NCBI GenBank assembly: GCA_034770075.1 | Contig: JAVJAP010000141.1 | Location: forward strand, 62,001 to 126,000 | Direction: 5' to 3' | Origin: Aralia elata | Lineage: Eukaryota; Streptophyta; Magnoliopsida; Apiales; Araliaceae | DNA length: 64,000 nt | Shown here: positions 55,089-64,000 of the stretch, in pieces | Numbering within the stretch: position 1 is the stretch's first letter | How the letters are laid out: each line of letters starts with the position of its first letter | Notes under the pieces: generated by a model | The model's database searches: none | Told to the model about the DNA's origin: nothing | The model's input: the letters and a program-made list of their open reading frames with translations, nothing else | Made by a program: the position numbers and the translations under genes

Positions 55089-56907
55089 CTGCAAAATTGT
55101 TTGCAAGGTCGAGCACGACGGCTCAGCAAGTCTAACAATCTACACATTTCATGCTTCATATAGCATACATATTACATCTATTTATGCATCATAAGTTTTG
55201 ACAATGCATCACCATATGCTTCATACATTTCATGTTGTGCATCTCTATATAGATCATGTTTATACTTCATACTTCTCATGATATGCATCTCTATATGCAT
55301 CATACTTGACATGCAACACAACATAATCTTCATGTCGTATATCTAACATATACTTCCTAAATTCCATGCCTTGCATTTAGTTACATAATCATGCATGTAA
55401 TCAACGAGTTCATATAAAACACACGTTACATTTACTAACATAAACGTGACTCAATACACATTATCACATAAGAGCAAGTTACTGAAGAACTTGTTGGTCT
55501 GCTACTTTCTATTAACTCTACGATGTTGCTCTTATAAGTAACCTCCTATAATTTATAAATTTAACTTCTGATTAACTACATCTAAGCATCAATAAGAGAC
55601 TAGATAAGTCTGCTCAAGGAATTCATGAGGTTCATACTATGGTCCCTTCACACTACCCATGGTTTAACCTGACAACTCTACGATCAGTAGGGCTTTAACA
55701 CTGTTGATAGAGTCACTCTACGATCTATGGGGTGAATCTATGATCACTGACCCAGCTCTTAAGATTTAGTTATGCAACTCTACGATCAGTAGTGGAGCTC
55801 TATGACAACTATGGTCTCACTGTCTTAATGAAGTTGTGCCAAAAGTTAGTTGGTTAAACTTAGTAGTGTTCTGTTGTGGCTCTACGACCACCAGCTAAGC
55901 TCTACGACTACCTAATGAAGCTCTACGATCACCTGGTGAAGCGTTACGATCAGCAAAGTTCACCCTACGATTGCCTCTAAGACTGGCCAACGCACTCTAC
56001 GATGGCCGAGTGAAACTCTACGATAGTCGAGTGAAGCTCTACAATCGGTAGAGTCCACTCTACAATTGTCGAGCGATGCTCTACGATTGCCAAGCGATGC
56101 TCTATGATTACCGAGTGAAACTCTATGATCATAGATTTCACTTTACACTTGACTTCAGGGCTTACCCAACTTACTCTACGATATGCGAGTAAGTTCTACG
56201 ATTAGTACTAAGACTGGCCAACTTACTCTACGATGCGCGAGTGAAACTCTACGATCGTAGAGTCCCTCATACTACTTTCCTAGTCTCAAGGTGACTCATG
56301 ATTTCAGCCTAAGGAACATTCCTTGGCTGCTTGGTCTGAGATCATATAGGTCTAACAACATGGTTTGGGCCTGACTCATGGTTATTAAAATCAAAGATTG
56401 ACTTAAGCTCAATGTTAACTACTGTCTCTGTTCACACATGACTTGACAGAAGCTTTAGGTCTGCCTTATTAGAAAGATCATGGTGTATACTTAGATACAC
56501 TCTCCTCTTTGGTTTTACTAGTAATCAATCATAGGTCCTGTAGTCCTCCTCCATGGTCTATAAACACCAAGCCCTGAGATTACATCATAAGAAATATCTC
56601 AACTTAGTCTTATTACTGCAGTTCTGATATGAGTTTACCTCAAATCAGCCACTGGTCTTAAACAGCTGGACACACAGTCAAGTAGTTATAACTACCTTAT
56701 TAAAACTTATAGTGCTACAATTCTTATGGTTTAACAAATGTTCGGTCATAAGTATTATGGACAACATTCATGGGCTGTAACAACATGATCACAGAGCACC
56801 GAGCTAATGGACCATTTCAGACCCTTAAACTAGTTTGCACCTTTAACCAAGATGCAAGGTAATAGTATTATTAATAGATCATAACTACTGAGATTAAAAC
56901 TTCTCAC
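55089..56907 (-). other. Candidate LTR intron of K2
   Basis: Donor CAAGGAG|GTGAGAAG and acceptor CAATTTTGCAG| with the stem-loop CTTGCTGAGCCGTCGTGCTCGACCTTGC in front. Length 1819 bp. It contains the CTCTACGAT array. Inferred. Confidence 0.4.
55675..56263. repeat. CTCTACGAT motif array in K2
   Basis: About 22 copies of CTCTACGAT or one-base variants, spaced mostly 20-30 bases, often followed by a CGAGTGAA(A/G) word. The last pair forms the 18-bp perfect palindrome ACTCTACGATCGTAGAGT at 56246-56263. There is no coding potential across it. Confidence 0.88.
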
Positions 56908-57086
56908 CTCCTTGATTCGATTGCTCTTCTCTTCTTCTTCCCGAAATATGAAATAAACTTGTAGGTACGCACTGAACCTCCTCTCTGAGTGGTCTGCGGC
57001 CTCCTTTCTTCTATCCCTCAGCTATTTCGTGTTTTTCAAACTCACTAAATTAGGGAAGTAACATTTGCTAGATGGAATGAGATAGT

Positions 57087-57096
57087 CTATATATAA
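57087..57096 (-). promoter_or_regulatory. Predicted TATA box of K2
   Basis: Minus-strand ATTATATATAGAC, about 190 bases before the donor-like site. Weak evidence beyond position. Confidence 0.4.
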
Positions 57097-57160
57097 TCTC
57101 CCCAAATCTTTACTTACAATCCCTATATCTATACTTGGTCATCATATCTTCTCTCTCTCC

Positions 57161-57370
57161 TTGTTATCCCACGAATTAAGGGATTTCCCTTATCTATTTC
57201 ATTGCTATCCCCTGATTTAAGGGATTTCCCTTATCTATTTCCTTGCTATCCCCTGATTTAAGGGATTTCCCCTTTTCTCTTTCCTTGTTATCCCCTGATT
57301 TAAGAGATTTCCCCCTTTTCTCTTTCCTTGCTATCCCCTGATTTAAGGGACTTCCCCTTTTCTCTTTTTA
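57161..57370. repeat. 42-bp tandem repeat, five copies, upstream of K2 TATA
   Basis: Units CTATCCCCTGATTTAAGGGA followed by a pyrimidine-rich TTTCCC...CTTTCCTTG part, period 41-43 bases. Each contains the fold-back pair TCCC/GGGA. On the minus strand they lie directly upstream of the predicted TATA box, where enhancer repeats would be expected. Confidence 0.88.
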
Positions 57371-58496
57371 CTAGGTATGAAGTACACGGAGTTGGTAAGA
57401 GTTGGTCACCAACTTGTACTTAAATAAATAAAATAGAAAGTGACATAAGACACTATTATCCTTCCCCCTTTGTGTTCGGGTGGCTACATTGCCAAAGTGG
57501 GGTCAAAAATTTAATAACCCAATTTACAAGTTCATACACTTACCTTGGATTGACTTGTTTAATAAATAGATTGGACTAGTCCACTATTAAAAATTTATAC
57601 TAGTCCACTATTAAAAATTTCTAGTGGGGTTATAAGTCATTATTATTAATGACCTCACATAACTCATTTAAACATACCATGTTCAATAGAACATTTAATA
57701 ACTTACTAGCTTATCAATTCCCTTTACTGGCTTAGCTCCTTCATGTAATATAAAGTATATAAGAGTCATGATACATATTATATATTACCTCATAACATTT
57801 ACTAGATACAAATGTACCATTCTTTTATATCATATGCACAAATGTAATACATATAACCATTTGTTACATACGACTCCATATTTCACATTTTATACTTCAA
57901 ATACCATGGTAAAATATCCATAACTATTCTCCATAAAAACATCATCTATTTGATTAATAATTTCATCATATTAAAAATAATTTACTATTATAAATTATTT
58001 TAATACACCTTAATAAATATGTACACTACTTCGGTATACAAAAATTTAATTATCTCCTTTTCATTAATGAATTGTTTCTAACAATTTATTTATATTTAGT
58101 ACATATATTATTAAATAATATATCCACCATCCCACATGCATATCCATATTATACCGCATACACTCACGTAGGCGGTAACATATTTTAAAAAATAATAATA
58201 AATTAAATACAATAATTTTGTATCCTTTAATCACCTATTTCTTCTTTAATAAATTGTCTTTCATAATTTATTATACAAAAATGTCTTAGCTCATTTTCTT
58301 TCCCCTTTTATAAATTGTTTCCAATAATTTTATAATAACTACTTAATAATAACATATTTGTTGTTTTCAAGTTATTCCCATTGCACAACAAGTAATTTAC
58401 TTAAGCAATCAATATATCGCATAATAAGAATTATATATATATAAATTCTTATTATAAATTTTTTTTGAAAACTCGGATCGTCACAGCAGGTGCACT

Positions 58497-61400
58497 TGTG
58501 ATGCCCCCAAATTCTCTACACTCCCTATAGCAGATTTGGTGCTCACGTCTAACTAATTAACTATAAATATTTCAGAATATATAACTTCTATCTATCCAAG
58601 CTTCACAGTATCCCATAACAGATAGTAGTTCTCGTCAGAACAATAACTGTATTTGGATACCCTCACTTGGATCTATAGATTTATATCTCATGAATATCTC
58701 TTTTATATCAATAGTTTCTATCTATCTGATATTCACAATATTAATGATAAAATTGTTCTTACAACCGAGGGGCGCATTCCGGTAAAGGTGGCACCTTACC
58801 GACGCTCATTAGGTGTAACCTCAGTGCTTACAGAACTCCCAATATTATTTAAATACCCTCATTCAGATGTATAGTTCATATGGATACTGTACTAAATCAG
58901 TGCTACTTTCTAACTTATCTAAGAATGTAAATACAACGCAATTGATATAATAAAAGATGATAATATATTTCATAACTTTAAGTTTGGTTACATAGATTCC
59001 AAAATCGTATTGTTATTACAACAAAATCTAAAAAGACTTAAGCAAATACAAGCAAAAACATTAAAGCTAATCTAGCAGGGTCTCTTTCCATTGGGGTCTG
59101 AATTGGAACATCCAGGATTTTCATTCAATGTTGTAAAGGAAATTATAATTGCAAGGATGAGCTACAAAAGGCTCAGCAAGTTTTAAGCATTTAATAATTT
59201 ATACTCACACTGTGTTTGAATTGAATGAACATATAGTTCGAAGATTTTTCACACACACACATATATATATATATATATTGAGGTTTGTTTGTCAAACCCC
59301 CATATTTTCTAGATTCTGTCACTCATAAAGACTTAGAATTCATAAGTTATTTTGTTCAATCAGAAATGGTAATCATTCCTAGAGGTCATATAGACTTAGG
59401 AATCATTAGTTCAAATATTTAATAGGGGATCAACGTATTTATATTATAGGAGTATGCATATCATCCTAACAACAGTGTCCCAGACACACAAAGGTCAGTT
59501 TAGTACTGCCTATAAATCCCAATCAATATATATCTGCCTAGTCATCACTCTTATATAAAGAGACAAATAGTTCAGTATATATATGTCGTACCAAACATTA
59601 TTGGTTTCTACTCAGTTTATACTTTGATATAATATCAAATTAACTTCACAAAAATAATAGTTCATTTCGTTAAGTTATGCTTGAACAAAAAGTAATAACT
59701 TCCCAATAATAGATAACACGAACAAAATATTTAAAAGAGTGCACACAACAGATGTACAATGATTAGAAGACTTGTATGTGCGAAGAACGTTTAATTAATG
59801 TTATTTAAAGTCGTTACGAAACCTAAATATGTTAGAACGTATTCATAACGATAGTTAGAATTTATAAGAACGAGTATCTAATCAAATTATTTAAGTCTGG
59901 TTTGGTTTTGTTGTCGATTCGGCATCTCGATCGCTTTATTTGATAATTAAACGTGTTAGTTTATCAATAAAACTTTATTTAAAAACTTAGATATTATTTT
60001 AGATAATTTAATTATCATTTATAATATTTTTAGAAGCTTATAATAATTTTTAAATGATTTAATTATCATTTATAATAATTTTTAAAACCTTAATATTATT
60101 TTGAAATGATTTATTTAATATAATTCTTTAATGATTTTATTATCATTAATATTTAATTAAAATTAAATCATTAATGAAATTTATGTCAAAATATTAAAAG
60201 TTACTTAATATAACTTAAAATGAATTTTAAAACTTAATTATTAGTTATTTACTATTTATTTCTAATTTATTTTATTATTATTTATTTTTATTTAATATTG
60301 TCGCTAAAAGCTATCGCAACAGTCAGAAATGTTACTAAAAGTGTTCTTGAGGCCGAATGGAGGTTGTTGCCTACAAGGCTCTATAGCAACGAATACGTCT
60401 GTTGCTATAGATGTTCTTCATATGATGAAGAACAGTCGGTCAATGTCTTGGAGGCTAGTTTGACCCGATAAAATTTTCACCTGGTTATCTATTTGGATGC
60501 CTAAATTGTTCTAAGTTGTAGTATTCATCTCATGGTAAAAAGGTGTGACAATATATTATCTTAACAACATCATAATGGAAATATCTAGGCCGGTCAAACC
60601 ATTGTCAGACGCCTGTCAGACATTCATACGTTTTTCTGGAATTTCTAGAAAATCGGTTCTATGATCGGTCAACGAGTTTTAACCATTAATAACTTTCAAC
60701 TCAGTGATCCTATTAGCATGATTTCAGTTCCAGATTGTTAACCTCATGGCATAGTATAACTATGAAGCTTTAAACAGACCAAATAACTAACAAGACAAGA
60801 TCTAGAGGCTCTGATATGAGGCTGTCAGACCATTTTTTCTAGTTTTGGACAGTTTGCTATTTTCTTCATTTTTATGCATTTAGATGTTATGAAACGATGT
60901 TTTATCAACCCAGATCACTAAATACCATACAACTAACATTTCTAAACATTAAAACATAAACTACCGAAGCTTTAAAGATCTAGCATTGAATTAGGGTTTT
61001 TACCTTTTAGAGCAAACTTTCGATTCTTTCTCTTTGATTCTGATCTTTGATGGTTATGGACTTGATATTGATCAACTTATATCTAAATTTGGGTGTTTAT
61101 TTTGTGAACTTAGTGAATGAGAGTGCTTGCTATTTATAGGAGGACAAGGTTAGGGTTTTATGGTCTTTAAACCATTACTTTCGAGCTAAGTTTTGATCCA
61201 TCAAGTGGCTGGCTATGAAGTCGGTTGGCAAGCTAAAATATCTCACTTAATGCACTTTGAATCATTACAAAAGATGATTCATTCATTTCTAATTTGTGTG
61301 GACAAGGTTTGGTCTCTTTTTCATTATTTTCTTTAATAAAGGAAGAGAAAATCAACTTTGCTTCCTCCTCTTTCATGTGGCTGATATCTTTAAAGGTATT

Positions 61401-61567
61401 TTGTTCATTTTCCATGCCTTTCTAGGGTTTAGGGTTTATCCCTTAGGGTTCATTAATTGGTACTAGGGTTTGCTATCTAAGATTAGGGTTTATTAAACAA
61501 GATTAGGGTTTTCTAATTTTAGATTAGGGTTTTCTAATTAGGTTTAAGGTTTTCAAAAGCCGAGTGG
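58497..61567 (-). repeat. Inverted LTR of gypsy element H (first ~180 bp missing)
   Basis: Left end TGTGATGCCCCCAAATTC is the inverse of a Tekay LTR end. From about 60320 to 61555 the sequence is the inverse of the H 3' LTR at 62775-64000. The stem-loop lies near 59133-59181 and a donor-like CTAAAAG|GTAAAAACC at 61004/61003. Its LTR start is absent: homology stops near 61555 and the sequence passes within a few bases into the H integrase. The ORF at 58653-58874 and the minus-strand ORF at 61233-61415 lie within it and are unsupported. Confidence 0.75.
59252..59279. repeat. (CA)n(TA)n microsatellite
   Basis: Short compound repeat within the inverted H LTR. Confidence 0.85.
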
Positions 61568-62546
61568 ATTGTTACAACCCTTACCAATTCCCGAGTGGAA
61601 GTGAGAACACATAACCATGGATTTTGTGGTAGGTCTTCCTGCCACACAGAAAGGCCACAATGCCATTTGGGTAATAGTTGACCATCTAACCAAATCAACC
61701 CATTTCCTACCTATTAATGTTACCTTTAACCTAGATCAACTAGCCAAGTTATACATAAACAAAATTATCTCTAGGCATGGAGTCCCTGTTTCTATAGTGT
61801 TAGACCGAGATCCACGGTTTACTTCAAACTTTTGGAGGAGTCTTCAAAAACACTTAGGAACCCAGTTGAGATTAAGCTCAGCATATCACCCACAAACAGA
61901 TGGACAAAGTGAGAGAACCATTCAAACCTTCGGGGATATGTTGAGAACCTGTATTATGGACTTCAAGGGAAGTTGGGAGGATCAATTGCCTTTGGTAGAA
62001 TTTGCCTACAACAATAGTTACCGTGCCAACATAGGAATGCAACCGTATGAAGCCTTATATGGCAGAAAATGTAGAACACCTTTGTGTTGGGACGAAGTCG
62101 GGGAAAGACAAATGCTAGGACCCGAGATAATTTAATAGACCACTAAGATAATTCGAATTATATGCGAGAGATTGAAAACATCTTAGGATCGACAGAAGAA
62201 GTATGCGGATCAACATAGACAACAACGAAATTTCGATGTCGGGAGCCACGTATTCTTGAAAGTGTCCCCTTGGAAGGGCAAGATACGTTTTGACAAGAAA
62301 GGAAAATTGAGTCCGAAATTCATTGGACCATTCCTGATATTAAGGATGATAGGTAGCCCTACCTCCTGAGTTAAATCATATTCATAATGTGTTTCACGTG
62401 TCCGTATACGACGGTATAAATCTGACTATAAACGCATCAAAGTAATATCATTAGTCAAAGTAATCTGGAGAAACCAGAACATCGAAAAAGCTACGTGGGA
62501 GCTCGAGGATAAAATGCGAGAAAATTACCCACATTTATTTTTGTAG
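61568..62546 (+). pseudogene. pol: H integrase and chromodomain remnant
   Basis: Begins abruptly after the inverted LTR with AEW-IVTTLT-like remnants, then the integrase core from TMDFVVGLPATQKGHNAIWVIVDHLTKSTHFLP through LDRDPRFTSNFWRSLQ and AYHPQTDGQSERTIQ, all catalytic residues present. Consecutive stops TAA-TAG at 62133-62138 lie where the relatives have Gln-Gln, and a TAG at 62184 lies where they have Gln. A short deletion with frameshift occurs near 62353. The chromodomain tail (VIWRNQNIEKATWELEDKMRENYP) ends at TAG 62544-62546. Clearly a non-functional fragment. It is not the missing integrase of D, because the following LTR differs from that of D. Confidence 0.88.
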
Positions 62547-62580
62547 AATATATTTTTAATTTTGAGGACGAAATTGTTAT

Positions 62581-62593
62581 AAGGGAGAGTGAA
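62581..62593 (+). other. Polypurine tract of H
   Basis: AAGGGAGAGTGAA directly before the LTR start TGTAATAATCC. Confidence 0.85.
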
Positions 62594-62770
62594 TGTAATA
62601 ATCCAAACCCCAATAAGTATTATTAATAGGAATTTTGAATATTAATACAAGTTATTATATTTGTACTTGAAATTATGTGTATTTATATTATGTGATTAAT
62701 ATTATGTGTGGTTATATGTTAAGAAATGAATTATAACACTATCAAATTTAATTATGAAAACATAATTTAA

Positions 62771-62914
62771 AAACCCTAAACCTAATTAGGAAATCCTAAT
62801 CTAAAATTAGAAAACCCTAATCTTGTTTAATAAACCCTAATCTTAATTAGCAAACCCGAGCATTAATTAATGAACCCTAAGGGTAAAACCCTAAGAGATA
62901 AACCCTAAACCCTA
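62771..62914 (+). promoter_or_regulatory. Array of telo-box-like AAACCCTAA motifs in H LTR
   Basis: About nine AAACCCTAA, AACCCTAA or AATCCTAA words at roughly 15-25 base intervals, upstream of the TATA box at 63198. The inverted copy at about 61420-61550 has the same. Telo-boxes are a known plant promoter motif. This is not a telomere, as the words are not in tandem. Confidence 0.7.
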
Positions 62915-63197
62915 TAAAGGCATGAGAAATGACCAAAATAGCCTTAAAATAGCAGCCACATGAAAGAGGAGGAAGCAAAGTTGATTTTCTCTTCCTTTAT
63001 TAAAGAAAATAATGAAAAAGAGACCAAACCTTGTCCACACAAATTAGAAATGAGTGAGTCATCTTTTGTAATGATTAAAGGTGCATTAAATGAGATATTT
63101 TAGCTTGCCAACCGACCTCATAGCCAGTCACTTGATGGATCAAAACTTAGCTTTGAAGTAATGGTTTAATGACCATAAAACCCTAACCTTGGCCTCC

Positions 63198-63205
63198 TAT
63201 AAATA
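63198..63205 (+). promoter_or_regulatory. Predicted TATA box of H LTR
   Basis: TATAAATA in CTCCTATAAATAGCAAG. The inverse copy is near 61130-61140. Confidence 0.6.
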
Positions 63206-64000
63206 GCAAGCACTCTCATTCACTAAGTTCACGAAATAAACACCCAAAATCAGATATAAGTTAATCAATATCAAGTCCATAACCATCAAAGATCAGAATC
63301 AAAGAGAGAGAATCGAAAGTTTGCTTTAAAAGGTAAAAACCCTAATTCAATGCTAGATCTTTAAAGCTTCAGTAGATTTTATGTTTTAATGTTTAGAAAT
63401 GTTAAATTTTATGTTATTTAGTGATCTGGGTTGATAAAACATTGTTTCATAACATATAAATGCATAAAAATGAAGAAAATAGCAAACTGTCTAAAAAAAT
63501 GGTCTGACAGCCTAATGTCAGAACCTCTAGATCTTGTTTGGTCTGTTTAAAGCTTCATAGTTATACTATGCCATGAGGTTAACAATCTGGAACTGAAATC
63601 ATGCTAATAGGATCACTGAGTTGAAAGTTATTAATGGTCAAAACTCGTTGACCGATCACAGAACCGATTTTCTAGAAATTCCAGAAAAACGTATGAATGT
63701 CTGACAGGCGTCTGACAATGGTTTGACCGGCCTAGATCTTTCCATTGTGATGTTGTTAGGATAATATATTGTCACACCTTTGTACCCTGACATGAATACT
63801 ACAACTTAGAACAATTTAGGCATCCAAACAGATAACCAGGTGAAAATTATATCGGGTCAAGCTAGCCTCCAAGACATTGACCGGTTGTTCTTCATCATAT
63901 GAAGAACACCTATAGCAACAGACGTATTCGTCGCTATAGGGCCTTTTAGGCAACAACCTCCATCCAGCCTCAAGAACACTTTTAGCGACATTTTTGACTG

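Larger units (their letters stand above)
55004..58485 (-). repeat. Tekay-like LTR segment K2, minus orientation
   Basis: LTR start at the right end (minus-strand TGTGACGATCCGAG at 58485), TATA-like sequence near 57090, donor-like GAG|GTGAGAAG at 56908/56907, motif array, and stem-loop with GCAG at 55132-55089. The left end is cut by J at 55003, so the last part of the LTR is missing. Whether K1 and K2 belong to one element is unclear: both have the stem-loop, so they are two copies, but the remaining sequence aligns poorly. Confidence 0.65.
60320..64000. repeat. Large inverted repeat, arms about 1.2 kb
   Basis: The left arm 60320-61555 is the inverse complement of the right arm 62775-64000, with scattered mismatches (about 90 percent identity by eye). 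The 1.2-kb spacer carries H integrase, PPT and the LTR start. The right arm is cut by the window end, so the repeat may be longer. Confidence 0.88.
62594..64000 (+). repeat. 3' LTR of element H, cut by window end
   Basis: Starts TGTAATAATCC after the PPT. By comparison with the inverted copy the complete LTR should be about 3.2 kb, continuing beyond the window. It contains a CCCTAA-rich stretch, a TATA box and a donor-like AAAAG|GTAAAAAC at 63332/63333. Confidence 0.88.

Noticed and set aside
55675..56263. CRISPR-like array
   Set aside because: Repeats are only about 9 bp and degenerate, spacers are shorter than needed and similar to one another, and the context is a plant LTR.
61617..62546. 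H integrase as the missing 3' part of element D
   Set aside because: The LTR that follows (TGTAATAATCC) differs from the D LTR (TGTAACGATTG), and the fragment is bounded by H LTR sequence on both sides.
62771..62914. Interstitial telomere
   Set aside because: CCCTAA words are separated by unrelated bases and are part of an LTR present in two orientations.
1..64000. Host genes, tRNA or rRNA genes
   Set aside because: No tRNA or rRNA sequence recognised; the only tRNA-like words are primer-binding sites of retroelements, and all larger frames belong to gag-pol or leader ORFs.

Overview
The window is plant nuclear DNA, most likely from a eudicot with a large, repeat-rich genome. It consists almost entirely of nested LTR retrotransposons. 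I find no host protein gene, rRNA, tRNA or CRISPR array. The plant assignment rests on Ty3/gypsy chromoviruses of the Tekay/Del type (integrase plus C-terminal chromodomain, LTRs of 3-4 kb, initiator-Met-tRNA primer sites), on Ty1/copia elements with plant-type polyproteins, and on Tat/Athila-like LTRs beginning TGATGAG. The species cannot be named from the sequence.

Layout. 1-4904: 3' end of a plus-strand Tekay element (integrase/chromodomain and 3' LTR), inserted in the 5' LTR of copia element A. 4905-13474: copia A, plus strand, one long gag-pol frame broken by four stops. A lies inside the gag of copia element B. 13475-17183: 5' end of B, minus strand. 17184-17857: unassigned. 17858-51390: gypsy element D, plus strand. 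Its 5' LTR holds a Russian-doll nest: solo LTR F (Tat/Athila-like, target duplication CAGAT) holds solo LTR G (B-type copia, TAACC), which holds full-length copia C (minus strand, GATTA). The D primer-binding site is split by gypsy element E (34027-47766, minus strand, GTATC), the best-preserved element, with two 4048-bp LTRs. D then continues with a leader ORF, a broken gag and a pol lacking the RT core. 51391-53220 and 55004-58485: two minus-oriented Tekay-like LTR segments (K1, K2), separated by the 3' end and LTR of a Tat/Athila-like element (J). 58497-64000: inverted and direct LTR copies of gypsy element H flanking an integrase/chromodomain fragment.

Main observations. (1) Several Tekay LTRs carry matching splice signals (AAG|GTATA just after the predicted start of transcription; a conserved stem-loop followed by TTNCAG 1.8-2.6 kb downstream), suggesting a long intron inside the LTR. 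(2) The copia elements show an analogous donor in the LTR and an acceptor about ten bases before the gag ATG, so splicing would remove the primer-binding site. (3) Short palindromic motifs, different in each family, are iterated in these leaders or LTRs, mostly inside the candidate introns. One motif (core GCGCAGCTGCGCC) is shared by two unrelated families. (4) E and D both carry a coiled-coil ORF between primer site and gag. (5) Most premature stops look like C-to-T changes of CAG, CAA or CGA, as expected from deamination of methylated cytosine. (6) Copia C has nearly identical LTRs around a heavily decayed coding region, which points to mobilisation in trans.

All alignments were made by eye. 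Splice sites, TATA boxes and element ages are inferences.
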